Source of the DNA: DATHWB01 sp040905965
GTDB lineage: Bacteria; Actinomycetota; Acidimicrobiia; Spongiisociales; ZC4RG35
Assembly (NCBI GenBank): GCA_040905965.1
Contig: JBBDQP010000038.1
Coordinates: forward strand, 1-40,576
Direction: 5' to 3'
Length of the DNA stretch: 40,576 nt
Below the pieces are notes generated by a model. The model saw nothing but the letters and a program-made list of their open reading frames with translations, was not told the origin of the DNA and made no database searches. A program made the translations under genes and the position numbers. Positions within the stretch are counted from its first letter, which is position 1; each line of letters opens with the position of its first letter. Shown here in pieces: positions 8,641-17,663 of this stretch.

Positions 8641-8760
8641 GGTCGCGGTGTCCTTTCGTCGTTCTCACCGATCTTCGCCTACCCCTGGCACTCGGGGACC
8701 GTATCCACCCCTAAGATCGATTGAAGTTTCGCCAATCAGAGGGACAGGAGAGACTTCGAC
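8641..8760. promoter_or_regulatory. aceB/ramB divergent promoter region with possible RamB box
   Basis: 120 bp between the aceB ATG and the regulator GTG. It contains AGTTTCGCCAA at 8725-8735, which resembles the corynebacterial RamB box (AGTTTGCAAA-like) with mismatches. The location between a glyoxylate-shunt operon and its probable regulator fits auto- and cross-regulation. AGGAG at 8746-8750 is the ribosome site of the regulator. The operator assignment is tentative. Confidence 0.35.
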
Positions 8761-10194
8761 GTGTCATTCGAGCCCGCCGTTTTCGGCCATCTTCTCCGCC
8801 ACCATCGGAAGGAGCGGGGGCTCACACTCGATGCTCTCGGCGCCCTCATCGGCCGTCCCGCCCCATATCTGTCGCTGCTGGAGAACGGGAAGCGGGAGCC
8901 GAAGCTCAGCCAGATCGAAGCCCTCGCCGACGCGCTCGGCATCAGCACCAGCGAACTCCTCACCCACGAACCCCCGAACCGTCGAGCCGAATTGGAACTC
9001 GAACTGGATCGGATCAAGGCCGATCCCCGCTTCCAGGCGCTTGGGCTGGTCGAACTGAAGCCGACCGCCAGAGTTCCAGATGAGGCGATCTCCCATGTGA
9101 TCGCGCTCTTCGAAATGGCCACCAGAGGTGGCGAGCACGAGACCGTCGAAGGGGTCCGTCGCGCCACCGCCGAAGTCTCGTCGTGGCTCACCGAACAGGA
9201 CGGCTATCTCGCCGCCGTCGAGCAGACAGCAGCGCGGCTCCTCGCGGCGTCTGGCCATGACGGACAGGGTGCGCTCACGAGCCGGCACTTGAACGCCATC
9301 GTGACCTACGTGGGATACACCGTGAACGCCGTCGACGACGTTCCCACCCACGTCCGTTCGATCGTGGACGAAGACACCGGCGTCATCTACGTAGGACAGC
9401 GAAACTCCCTACGCACCAGACAAGCGCGCAAGGCCATCCTGCAGACAGTCGCCGCCCGGGTGCTCGGCCACGCCCGACCGGGATCCGCATTCGATCGGCA
9501 GCGACAGCGACTCGAAGAGGCGTATTTCGCCGCCGCGGTCCTGGTCCCGGAACGTGCTGCCGTCAGCGTGCTCACCGCGGCCAAGAAGGCGCGCGATGTG
9601 AGTATCGAAGACATCAAGGAGCAGTTCTACGTCTCCTACGAGATGGCAGCCCAGCGGTTCACCAACCTCGCCACTCGCCACCTCGACATCCCTGCCCATT
9701 TCATCCACTCAGATCGCGACGGGGTGATCTGGAAGGCCTATCGGAACGACGGCTTCCCGCTCCCGACCGCGGCCGGCGCCGCAGAAGGACAACGCCTGTG
9801 CAGACACTTCGGTGCGCGCACGGCCTACGCCTCGCCGGACCGCTTCGACATTCACTACCAGTTCACAGACACGCCGGTCGGGTCGTTCTGGTCGGCAACC
9901 CACCTGACACCCGAGGCGGATCCTCGAGCACTCACCACCGGTGTCCGCTACTCGGATGCCCGCTGGTTCCGGGGGCGCCGGACGTCGCACCAAGAGTCGT
10001 CCCAGTGTCCCGACGACCGCTGCTGCCGAGTTCCGGCAGGTTCGATTCCACACATTCGGGTCGGGCACCGACAGCAAGAACATCTGGTCACGGTGCTCTC
10101 CGGTGACGCTCCGCTCCCCATCGACACGGCCGAACTCGTCGAATTCCTCGCCAGGCATCCGAGACGAGTCGGGACTTCCGAAGATCTGGAATGA
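8761..10194 (+). CDS. ramB: RamB-like XRE-family regulator of acetate metabolism
   Basis: 477 residues from a GTG at 8761 with AGGAG 10 nt upstream. Residues about 8-67 form an XRE helix-turn-helix (LTLDALGALIGRPAPYLSLLENGKREP). The central region is IrrE/ImmA-like, with no intact HExxH (LGHARPG instead). The C-terminal region has the cysteine cluster QCPDDRCC typical of RamB and ScfR relatives, possibly a ligand or metal site. RamB controls acetate and glyoxylate genes in corynebacteria and mycobacteria, and the gene here is divergent from aceB-aceA, which strongly supports the assignment. It ends 36 bp from the convergent E2 gene. Confidence 0.88.
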   Translation: MSFEPAVFGHLLRHHRKERGLTLDALGALIGRPAPYLSLLENGKREPKLSQIEALADALGISTSELLTHEPPNRRAELELELDRIKADPRFQALGLVELKPTARVPDEAISHVIALFEMATRGGEHETVEGVRRATAEVSSWLTEQDGYLAAVEQTAARLLAASGHDGQGALTSRHLNAIVTYVGYTVNAVDDVPTHVRSIVDEDTGVIYVGQRNSLRTRQARKAILQTVAARVLGHARPGSAFDRQRQRLEEAYFAAAVLVPERAAVSVLTAAKKARDVSIEDIKEQFYVSYEMAAQRFTNLATRHLDIPAHFIHSDRDGVIWKAYRNDGFPLPTAAGAAEGQRLCRHFGARTAYASPDRFDIHYQFTDTPVGSFWSATHLTPEADPRALTTGVRYSDARWFRGRRTSHQESSQCPDDRCCRVPAGSIPHIRVGHRQQEHLVTVLSGDAPLPIDTAELVEFLARHPRRVGTSEDLE

Positions 10195-10230
10195 CCACGC
10201 ACGAAGCATCACTCCGGATGGTCGGGAAGA

Positions 10231-11427
10231 TCAGTCGGCGAGGAACAGCGCCGGTTCCGTCAGGTTCTCGACGATCTGCGCCAGGAAACGACGGCCCGCC
10301 CCACCATCGATAACACGGTGATCGTAGGACAGGGACAGCGGCATCATCGGAGCGATCGCGACCTTCCCGTCACGGGCCACCGGCCTCTCCACCGCCTTGC
10401 CCACCGACAGGATCGCCGTGGTCCCCAGTGGGACAATCGGAGTGCCGTACCCCCCGCCGACCGCACCGATATTCGACACGGTGAAGGTCTGACCGCTCAG
10501 TTCTCGCGGTGTCGCTTTCCGCTCCTTGGCGGCGGCTGACAGCCGTTCGAGTTCGGCCGCCAGCTCCCCCAAACTCCGGCCGGCGGCATCCCGAATGACC
10601 ACAACCATGAGACCGTCGGGAGTGTCGACCGCCACCCCGATGTCGAATGAATCCGGGTCGACGAGTGAGTCCCCCTCCAGCCTGGCATTGAAGTCAGGGT
10701 GGGCCGCCAGGGCAGGCAGGACCGCTTTGACGACGAGAGCGTCAACGGACATCGAGCTTCCCGTGCGACGCGTCAGTGCCTTCCTCACCTCGAGCAACCG
10801 CGTCGCATCCACCTCGTCGAACGTCGTCACGTGTGGGATCTCGGACCATGATCGGCTCATCCGCTCGGCGATCGCCTTGCGTACGGTCGACATCGGCCGC
10901 CGGGCGCCGGACTGGGAGGAGCCATCATCGGCGGCAACCTCTCCAGATCCGGCGGAGGCCGCCGCCGTCACGTCGTCACGGGTGATCCGGCCGTCAGGAC
11001 CGGTACCTCGCACGAGGTCGAGATCGACGCCGAGGTCCTTCGCCAGTTTGCGCAGGACCGGCAGAGCCTTGGCCTGCCGCCCGGCGGGGATCTCCTGGCG
11101 GTCTGCCGCCTCCAGTGTTGTCACCTCCGAGTCGAGGGTTCCGACGATCGGAGCTGCTTGGTCCGAGGACCCGCTCGGCCACGCCTCGCCCGCCTCACCG
11201 ACCACCAGGAGCACGGAGCCGACATCCAGCGTGTCACCGGCGGCACCACCGAGGTGGAGCACCGTGCCGGCCACCGGGATTGGGATCTCGACCACCGCCT
11301 TGTCGGTTTCGACGTCCACGACGACTTGGTCCATGGCGACGGCGTCCCCCACGGCCACCCGCCACCCGACGATCACCGCCTCGGCCAATCCTTCTCCTAT
11401 GTCGGGAAGCAAGAACTCGTATGCCAC
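10231..11427 (-). CDS. 2-oxoacid dehydrogenase complex E2 (dihydrolipoamide acyltransferase)
   Basis: 398 residues. A lipoyl domain covers 1-75 with the lipoylated lysine K43 in DVETDKAVVE. A peripheral-subunit-binding domain lies near 120-157 (VLRKLAKDLGVDLDLVRGTGPDGRITRDD). The catalytic domain holds the C-terminal DHRVIDGGAG, with the His/Asp acyltransferase motif. It transfers the acyl group from E1 to CoA. Whether the substrate is pyruvate or branched-chain 2-oxoacids cannot be told from this subunit. It starts 1 nt after the E1-beta stop. No E3 (lpd) gene is in the window. Confidence 0.92.
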   Translation of the reverse strand: MAYEFLLPDIGEGLAEAVIVGWRVAVGDAVAMDQVVVDVETDKAVVEIPIPVAGTVLHLGGAAGDTLDVGSVLLVVGEAGEAWPSGSSDQAAPIVGTLDSEVTTLEAADRQEIPAGRQAKALPVLRKLAKDLGVDLDLVRGTGPDGRITRDDVTAAASAGSGEVAADDGSSQSGARRPMSTVRKAIAERMSRSWSEIPHVTTFDEVDATRLLEVRKALTRRTGSSMSVDALVVKAVLPALAAHPDFNARLEGDSLVDPDSFDIGVAVDTPDGLMVVVIRDAAGRSLGELAAELERLSAAAKERKATPRELSGQTFTVSNIGAVGGGYGTPIVPLGTTAILSVGKAVERPVARDGKVAIAPMMPLSLSYDHRVIDGGAGRRFLAQIVENLTEPALFLAD

Positions 11428-11428
11428 G

Positions 11429-12406
11429 TCAGGCCTCCAGGGTCGCTCTGATCGCGCCGACCACCCGGTCCACGCTGGGCAGGTAGAGGGATTCCCCGCG
11501 TTTCAACGGAAACACGGTGTCCCAACCGGTGACCCTCCGGATCGGAGCGTGCAACGCGTAGAGGCAGTGTTCCTGGATCACCGTGACGATCTCCGACGCG
11601 AATCCCGCGCTGCGCGGGGCCTCGGTCACGACGACCGCCCGACCGGTCTTGTCGACGCTTCGGACAATCGTCTCGACGTCGAGTGGTACGAGCGTCCGCA
11701 GGTCGATCAACTCCACGCCGATTCCTTCCTCGGCCATTGCCGCGGCAGCAAGTCGCGACTCCTTCATCATCGCCCCGTAGGAAATCAGCGTCACGTCGCT
11801 CCCCTGCCGCTCCACGGCAGCCGAACCGATCGCGACCCGGATCGGCGCTTCTCCGACCTCCTCCTTGACCGATCGATAGAGGCGGATCGGTTCGAGGAAG
11901 ATGACGGGATCAGGGTCCTCGACCGCTGCCAGCAACAGACCCTTGGCATCGTGAGGTCGCGAAGGCACAACCACCTTCAGCCCGGGCGTGTGGGCGTAGA
12001 TCGCCTCAGCAGATTCCGAGTGGTGTTCTGCTGCGCCGATACCGCCTCCGTACGGGATTCTGATGACCAGAGGGGCGGTGAAGCGATGACGCGATCGATG
12101 CCGGATTCGGGAGACATGGTTGATGATCTGGTCGACAGCCGGATACGAGAACCCCATGAACTGCATCTCGAGGATCGGCCGCATCCCGGCGACCGCCATC
12201 CCGAATCCGACCCCGACGATCCCCGACTCTGCCACCGGGGTGTCGATCACCCGCTCGGGACCGAAGCGATCGCGCAGTCCGTCCGTGATGCGGAAGACGC
12301 CACCGGTGCGGCCGATGTCCTCGCCCATGAGGAGCGCCTGCTCCCACTCTTCGAGAGCGCTCGCCAATCCGGCGTTCAGAGCCTGGGCGATGGTCAGTTC
12401 CGCCAT
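11429..12406 (-). CDS. 2-oxoacid dehydrogenase E1 component, beta subunit
   Basis: 325 residues, standard for the heterotetrameric E1-beta. Visible are the N-terminal LTIAQALNAGL, GEDIGRTGGVFRITDGL, and VIDTPVAESGIVGVGFGMAVAGMRPILEMQFMGF, plus the C-terminal transketolase domain (TEAPRSAGFASEIV). It forms the thiamine-diphosphate active site together with E1-alpha. Its ATG shares one base with the TGA of the E1-alpha gene (TGATG), so translation is likely coupled. Best described as pyruvate or branched-chain type; 'SAGFASEI' and 'RVTGWDTVFP' occur in both. Confidence 0.92.
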   Translation of the reverse strand: MAELTIAQALNAGLASALEEWEQALLMGEDIGRTGGVFRITDGLRDRFGPERVIDTPVAESGIVGVGFGMAVAGMRPILEMQFMGFSYPAVDQIINHVSRIRHRSRHRFTAPLVIRIPYGGGIGAAEHHSESAEAIYAHTPGLKVVVPSRPHDAKGLLLAAVEDPDPVIFLEPIRLYRSVKEEVGEAPIRVAIGSAAVERQGSDVTLISYGAMMKESRLAAAAMAEEGIGVELIDLRTLVPLDVETIVRSVDKTGRAVVVTEAPRSAGFASEIVTVIQEHCLYALHAPIRRVTGWDTVFPLKRGESLYLPSVDRVVGAIRATLEA

Positions 12407-13443
12407 CAGTCCTCATCTCCGAGAAACGATTCAAGCTCGGCTCGTTGACGTTCGAGCGGGGCAGTGGGCGATTCGAACACCGCGTCGAAAAGGTGGGTGG
12501 CATCCGGGGCATAGAGGGACTCGGCATGCGCGATGGCACGCTCCACCTCGGCGACCGTCCGCGACTCGACATCGGCCTGCCACTCTTCGCTCCACCGGTC
12601 TCGTTCGGACAGGAAGATCCGCACCCGCTCCAGCGGGTCACGCCGGGCCCAGTCCTCGGCCTCCGCAGACTCGCGGTATCGGCCGGGGTCGTCTGCGGTG
12701 GTGTGGGGACCGATCCGATAGGTGACAGCCTCGATCAGCGTGGGACCGCCTCCATCCCGCGCCCGATCGACCGCTTGGCGCGCTGCCTGATAGACGGCGA
12801 ACACGTCGTTGCCGTCCACCTGCACGCCGGGAATCCCGTAGGCGATCGCTTTTTCGGCGATCGTCTCGGAGGCGGTCTGTTCGGATCGAGGGAGCGAGAT
12901 GGCCCATCCGTTGTTCTGACAGAAGAAGACCACTCCGACCCCGAACACGCCCGCAAAGTTCATCGCCTCGTGGAAGTCGCCTTCTGAGGTGGCGCCGTCG
13001 CCGAACATCGTCATGGCGATCCGGGAGGAGCCGCGCAGTCGTTCCGCCCAGGCCAGACCTACCGCGTGGACCATGTGACCGCCCACCGTGATCGACGGCG
13101 GCATCACGTTCACATGGTCGGGAGGCCGCCCACCGGATTCGTGTCCGGTCCGCCCGGCGAACAGCAACTCCAATGGATACCCCTGCATCCACATGGCGGC
13201 GGCGTCGCGATAGGTCGCGACGAGCCAGTCATCCGGTTCCAATGTTGCCGCCGCACCGACCTGGGCGGCTTCCTGGCCTTCGAACGGGGCGTATGTCGCG
13301 AGCCTCCCCTGCCGCTGGAGCGACATGGACTTCCGGTCGTAGGCGCGAGCGAAGACCATCGCGCGGTACAGCCGAAGGGTCATTTCGATGTCGACGGGGG
13401 CTTCACCGATGAGTCCACCCGACGGCGTGAGGATCTGACGCAT
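12406..13443 (-). CDS. 2-oxoacid dehydrogenase E1 component, alpha subunit (PdhA/BkdA-like)
   Basis: 345 residues. The thiamine-diphosphate motif GDGATSEGDFHEAMNFAGVF runs to QNNGWAIS. The N-terminus (ILTPSG...RQGRLATYAPFEGQEAAQVGAA) and the YRIGPHTTADDP block resemble Bacillus PdhA as well as Bkd E1-alpha proteins. It decarboxylates the 2-oxoacid and hands the acyl group to lipoyl-E2. The ATG at 13443 begins 21 nt after the ftsK stop with no clear ribosome site. The three complex genes follow in order E1-alpha, E1-beta, E2. Pyruvate versus branched-chain specificity is left open. Confidence 0.92.
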   Translation of the reverse strand: MRQILTPSGGLIGEAPVDIEMTLRLYRAMVFARAYDRKSMSLQRQGRLATYAPFEGQEAAQVGAAATLEPDDWLVATYRDAAAMWMQGYPLELLFAGRTGHESGGRPPDHVNVMPPSITVGGHMVHAVGLAWAERLRGSSRIAMTMFGDGATSEGDFHEAMNFAGVFGVGVVFFCQNNGWAISLPRSEQTASETIAEKAIAYGIPGVQVDGNDVFAVYQAARQAVDRARDGGGPTLIEAVTYRIGPHTTADDPGRYRESAEAEDWARRDPLERVRIFLSERDRWSEEWQADVESRTVAEVERAIAHAESLYAPDATHLFDAVFESPTAPLERQRAELESFLGDED

Positions 13444-13464
13444 GCGACGCGGGAGCGTACCCGA

Positions 13465-15738
13465 TCAGTGGGCAGAGCCTGCGAGCATCTCGTCGAGCTC
13501 CTCGGCGGTCATCAGCACATCGCGCGCCTTCGACCCCACCGACGGGCCGACCACGCCGCGAGTCTCGAGGATGTCCATCACGCGGCCTGCTCTGGCGAAA
13601 CCGATGCGAAGCTTCCGTTGGAGCATGGAGGTGGAGCCGAGCTGGTTGCGAACGATCAGCTCCATCGCCTGGCGCACGATGACCTCTTCCTCGTCGTCGG
13701 AGGCTACGGCGGATGCAGCGGACGCCGCCTGTGCCACGTCGAGGACCTCCTGATCCTTGTACTGGGCCTCTCGCTGGGCTTTCACCCAGTCGACGACGGC
13801 GTGGATCTCGGATTCCCTCACAAAGGCCCCCTGGATGCGGCGAGGGCGTGGCTCCTTGGCGGTGACCACCAGCATGTCACCCATGCCGACCAGCTTCTCG
13901 GCTCCTGAGGTGTCGAGAATCACGCGGGAGTCCGTCTGGCTGGCAACGCTGAACGCAAGACGGGACGGCACGTTGGCCTTGATCACACCGGTGATCACGT
14001 TCACCGAGGGACGCTGAGTGGCGAGGACGAGATGGATGCCCACCGCTCGCGCCATCTGGGCGATGCGGACGATGGATTCTTCGACCTCTCGGCCCGCCAC
14101 CATCATCAGGTCGTTCAATTCGTCGACCAGCACCACGATGTAGGGGAACCGGTCGAACTGTTCGATGTCCAGCCCGCCCGCATCGATCTTCTCCCGGTAT
14201 CCGTCGATGTCACGAACCTTGGCGTCGGCGAGCAGGTCGTAACGACGGTCCATCTCGGCCACTGCCCACTTGAGTGCGTCGTTCGCCTTCTTGGGGTTCG
14301 TGATCACCCGGGTGAGCAGATGCGGAACCCCGTTGTACTGGCCCAATTCGACTCGCTTCGGGTCGACCATGATCAGCCGCACGTCGTCCGGCGTGGTGCG
14401 GGTCAGGATCGAAGTGACCAGCGAGTTGATGCACGAGGACTTGCCCGCACCGGTGGCGCCGGCGATCAACACATGCGGAAGTTCGGAGAGGTTGAGCATC
14501 AACGGCATCCCGCTGATGTCCATCCCTACCGCCACGGTGAGCGGGTGCGTTTCACGGGCGGCTTCCGGCGAGCGGAGAATGTCGCCAAGCGAGACCAACC
14601 GGCGCTTGCGATTGGGCACTTCGACACCGATCGCGCTCTTCCCCGGGATCGGAACGAGGAGGCGGACGTCGGGCGTCGCCAGGGCGTAGGCGATGTCGTG
14701 GGCCAGGTTCGACACCTTGTTCACCTTCACCCCAGGAGCCAATTCGACCTCGTAACGGGTGACGGTGGGTCCCGGCACGATCTTGGTCAGGGCGGCGTCG
14801 ACTCCGTGCTGGTGCAACGTCTCTTCGAGAGCGCGCGCCGTTTCTTCCAGGGCTCGACGGTTGGTCTCTTCCCCCCCGCCGAACTCGAGTAGTTCCAGGG
14901 GAGGGAGCTGGTACCCGCCGTCGACGTTCGCGACCACTTTGGTGGGAACCTTGGCGGCGGGTTTTGCGGCAGGAGCGGGTTTGGGCGCCGGCTGACGCTT
15001 CGTCTTGGCCGGAGCGGCATGGCGGGGTTGGCGACGAGGGCGGGGCTGGACGACTGCCGCTCTCTGTGCTCCGGCCACCCGAACGGAGCGGGCGAACGCG
15101 CGCATTCCCGAGAAGATCTGGCCGAACGCCAGGACCAGTTCCCGGACCGACGTGCGGGTGACGACGAGCACGCCCATGGCGATGACCGCAGTGAGGATGA
15201 CGAACGCTCCCCACGTTCCGAGAAGTCTGCGCAACGGGAAGGCGAGCAGCGCACCGACCGCCCCACCGCGTTCTTCGACCAGATCGACATTCTCGGCGAG
15301 CGAGACCGCACCAGTCAGAAGATGGAACATGGCGAGCGAGCCCACGAAGGCTGCGGCGGCTCCGAGTACGAGGCGGCCGGTTCCATCGCGACGACGACCG
15401 AGGGCGAGGACGAGGCCGACCCCGACGAGGATGGGGGGAATGGCGTACGCCCAGACCCCGAAGAGCCAGCCGAGTCCGAGGTCGATCCAGCGACCGGCGG
15501 GACCGGCCTGACCGAAGAACGACAGTGTGACCAAGGTCGCAATGACGATGAGGACAAGCCCCCAGACGTCATCCGCCTGACCACCGAGGCGGTCTCGCAG
15601 GAAGTTTCGGACGGTCGCCAGCGTGACGGTCGTCCGCGCCTTCTTGGGAGCGGAACGCTTCGAACTGTTGGTTGTGCGCTTCGATGACACCCGTTTCCGC
15701 CCCGTGGTTCCCCTACGGGCGGGAGTCTTCTTGGCCAT
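13465..15738 (-). CDS. ftsK: DNA translocase FtsK/SpoIIIE
   Basis: 757 residues. A Lys/Arg-rich start (1-38) is followed by four membrane segments near 58-76, 92-113, 122-145 and 174-195. A Pro/Ala/Lys linker (230-270) precedes the motor: Walker A GATGAGKS at 427-434 and Walker B IVVLVDEL near 520. The C-terminal gamma winged helix (about 690-757) is recognisable by QLGSTSMLQRKLRIGFARAGRVMDILE. It pumps chromosomal DNA through the closing septum and activates XerCD recombination. The length is typical of the shorter actinobacterial and Gram-positive proteins. Confidence 0.96.
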   Translation of the reverse strand: MAKKTPARRGTTGRKRVSSKRTTNSSKRSAPKKARTTVTLATVRNFLRDRLGGQADDVWGLVLIVIATLVTLSFFGQAGPAGRWIDLGLGWLFGVWAYAIPPILVGVGLVLALGRRRDGTGRLVLGAAAAFVGSLAMFHLLTGAVSLAENVDLVEERGGAVGALLAFPLRRLLGTWGAFVILTAVIAMGVLVVTRTSVRELVLAFGQIFSGMRAFARSVRVAGAQRAAVVQPRPRRQPRHAAPAKTKRQPAPKPAPAAKPAAKVPTKVVANVDGGYQLPPLELLEFGGGEETNRRALEETARALEETLHQHGVDAALTKIVPGPTVTRYEVELAPGVKVNKVSNLAHDIAYALATPDVRLLVPIPGKSAIGVEVPNRKRRLVSLGDILRSPEAARETHPLTVAVGMDISGMPLMLNLSELPHVLIAGATGAGKSSCINSLVTSILTRTTPDDVRLIMVDPKRVELGQYNGVPHLLTRVITNPKKANDALKWAVAEMDRRYDLLADAKVRDIDGYREKIDAGGLDIEQFDRFPYIVVLVDELNDLMMVAGREVEESIVRIAQMARAVGIHLVLATQRPSVNVITGVIKANVPSRLAFSVASQTDSRVILDTSGAEKLVGMGDMLVVTAKEPRPRRIQGAFVRESEIHAVVDWVKAQREAQYKDQEVLDVAQAASAASAVASDDEEEVIVRQAMELIVRNQLGSTSMLQRKLRIGFARAGRVMDILETRGVVGPSVGSKARDVLMTAEELDEMLAGSAH

Positions 15739-15780
15739 GTGCAGAGAACGTTATCAGACGGCCGGTCGGTTCCTGCGACT

Positions 15781-15802
15781 CTCCGCGCGAATTCGCGCGG
15801 AG
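15781..15802. repeat. Perfect 22-bp palindrome between lipoprotein gene and ftsK
   Basis: Two perfectly complementary 11-nt arms (CTCCGCGCGAA and its complement) meet at a central AATT. It lies 42 bp upstream of the ftsK ATG and 8 bp beyond the stop of the small lipoprotein gene. It could be a terminator-type hairpin of the dapA-rnj operon, although no T-run follows, or an operator for ftsK. Confidence 0.5.
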
Positions 15803-15809
15803 CGCGCGA

Positions 15810-16029
15810 CTACGGGCAGGGAACTATTTCATCAGCGGCGCGAGGCAGGGCTTCGACTCTCGTGCCGTACACGAGGTACACGTAGATGTCGCCGTCTGCT
15901 CCGACCCACAATTGGTAGACGTCGGTCTCGTATCCATGGTGCCCCCGGATACGGCTCGGTCGTCCCGGGCCCGGCGCACGATGTGAGGGAGAAGACGGCC
16001 AGGGTGGCCGCGACCACCCGTGGGGTCAT
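15810..16029 (-). pseudogene. Small lipoprotein gene with one-base frameshift
   Basis: It starts at an ATG (16029) overlapping the RNase J stop as ATGA. The N-terminus MTPRVVAATLAVFSLTSC is a lipoprotein signal with lipobox LTSC. After about 29 residues the frame turns into arginine-rich noise. Removing one base from the run of five C at 15942-15946 (G on the coding strand) restores a sensible frame, beginning HHGYETDVYQLWVGADGDIY and ending at a TAG at 15810-15812. The repaired product is about 72 residues: a secreted, membrane-anchored protein with Tyr-rich strands. The homopolymer site makes a sequencing error as likely as a true pseudogene. Family unknown. Confidence 0.6.
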
Positions 16030-17663
16030 ACGTCCAGCACGACCGGAAGGATCACCGGCTTGCGAGTGGATTCGGCTCGGATGACGGTGGCGGCAGCCTG
16101 ACGCACCGCGTTCTGCATGGCTGCGTGGTCGAATGATCCGTCCGTGGCGCGCCGCTCGACTTCCGCTCGCACCGCTTCGGCGGCCTTCTGGAGAATGTCG
16201 GAAGGGTCGTCCATGAGACCGTGACTGTCGAGGTCTGGCCCGAACACGATGGATCCGGTCGACCGTTCGATACCGACCGTCACGACGACCACGCCCTCGT
16301 CGGCGAGTCTGGACCGGTCCCGCAGCACTCCGCGCTTGACGTCGCCCACCCCGGCGCCGTCGAAATAGACGTACCCGGCCGGGACTGCCCTCCGCTCGAC
16401 CATCGTCCTGTCACCGTCCAGCACCACCGCGTCGCCATCCTCCAGCACGTCGACCTTGCGGACACCCATCTTGCGGGCAAGTTCGGCGTGGGCGTGGAGG
16501 TGGCGGTATTCACCGTGGACGGGAACGAACGCCTCGGGTCGGATCACGTTGAGGAACGTGAGCAGTTCGTCGCGGGCAGCATGACCGGACACGTGGACCG
16601 GTGCATTGCGCCCGTGGAAGACGCGAGCGCCGCGTCGAGTGAGGCGAGAGATGACCTTCGATACCGCGGTCTCGTTGCCCGGAATCGGGGTGGCCGAAAT
16701 GAGCACCGTGTCACCGTCTTCGAGATCGACGAACTTGTGCCTGCCCTGAGCCATCAACGAAAGGGCGGCGAACGGCTCACCCTGGCTGCCGGTCGTGATC
16801 AGGAGCTGTTGGTGGGCGGGTAGGTTCACCAGCTCCTTGATGTCCACCACGCTGTTCTTCGGGAGGTCGAGAACTTCCAGATCGAGCCCGACCTCGGTGT
16901 TGCGATGCATCGAACGTCCGAAGAAGGCGACCTTGCGTCCGGTGGTGATGCCGGCATCCGCGATCTGCTGAACGCGGTGGATGTGCGAGCTGAAGCAGGC
17001 GGCGATCACCCGGCCGGGCGCATCGCGCACGATGTCTCGAATCGGTTCGGCCAGCGACGACTCCGACGGCACGAAACCGGGACGCTCGGCATTGGTGGAA
17101 TCAGAGAGCAAGAGCCGAACGCCCTTCTTGCCGAATTCGGCGAAGGTGGGCAGGTCGGTCGGTCGCCCGTCGATCGGAGTCGGATCGAGCTTGAAGTCGC
17201 CCGAGTGGATGACGATCCCCTCAGGGGTGTCGAACGCAATCCCTGCGGCGTCCGGGACCGAGTGACTGACGGGGATCAGTTGAAACTTGAAATTCCCGTG
17301 CTTCTTCCATTCGCCGTATTCGACCGGATGCAGTTGGGCCTCGATGCCCAGTTCTTCGATCCGCCCCCGGCAGAATTCGAGAGCCAGTTTCGTTCCGTAC
17401 ACGGGCACGTTGATATCACGCAGGAAATACCCCAGCGCTCCCATATGGTCCTCGTGACCGTGGGTGAGCAACACGAACTCGACATCGTCCTTGCGCTCTA
17501 TCAACCACGACCAATCGGGGAACACGAGGTCGACCCCGAGCATGTCTTCTTCGGGGAACATCAGCCCGACGTCGATCAGACAGATCTTCCCGTCGATCTC
17601 GAGCGCCGCGCAGTTGCGGCCGATCTCACCGAGACCGCCGAGGAAGGTGACACGTACGCTCAT
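16026..17663 (-). CDS. rnj: Ribonuclease J
   Basis: 545 residues. A metallo-beta-lactamase/beta-CASP RNase: the zinc motif HGHEDH lies near residue 80, GDFKLDPTPIDGRPTD and LLSDSTNAERPG follow, then the beta-CASP segments (ACFSSHIHRVQQI, TTGSQGEP) and HVSGHA. The C-terminal domain follows. It has 5'-to-3' exonuclease and endonuclease activity in mRNA decay and rRNA processing. The chosen ATG at 17663 gives MSVRVTFLGGLGEIGRN, the family start, and overlaps the dapA stop as ATGA. The dapA-rnj pairing is common in actinobacteria. Confidence 0.95.
   Translation of the reverse strand: MSVRVTFLGGLGEIGRNCAALEIDGKICLIDVGLMFPEEDMLGVDLVFPDWSWLIERKDDVEFVLLTHGHEDHMGALGYFLRDINVPVYGTKLALEFCRGRIEELGIEAQLHPVEYGEWKKHGNFKFQLIPVSHSVPDAAGIAFDTPEGIVIHSGDFKLDPTPIDGRPTDLPTFAEFGKKGVRLLLSDSTNAERPGFVPSESSLAEPIRDIVRDAPGRVIAACFSSHIHRVQQIADAGITTGRKVAFFGRSMHRNTEVGLDLEVLDLPKNSVVDIKELVNLPAHQQLLITTGSQGEPFAALSLMAQGRHKFVDLEDGDTVLISATPIPGNETAVSKVISRLTRRGARVFHGRNAPVHVSGHAARDELLTFLNVIRPEAFVPVHGEYRHLHAHAELARKMGVRKVDVLEDGDAVVLDGDRTMVERRAVPAGYVYFDGAGVGDVKRGVLRDRSRLADEGVVVVTVGIERSTGSIVFGPDLDSHGLMDDPSDILQKAAEAVRAEVERRATDGSFDHAAMQNAVRQAAATVIRAESTRKPVILPVVLDV

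Noticed and set aside
10526..12448. 640-codon open frame on the plus strand
   Set aside because: Antisense to the well-supported E2 and E1-beta genes; Ser/Arg/Thr-rich composition without motifs.
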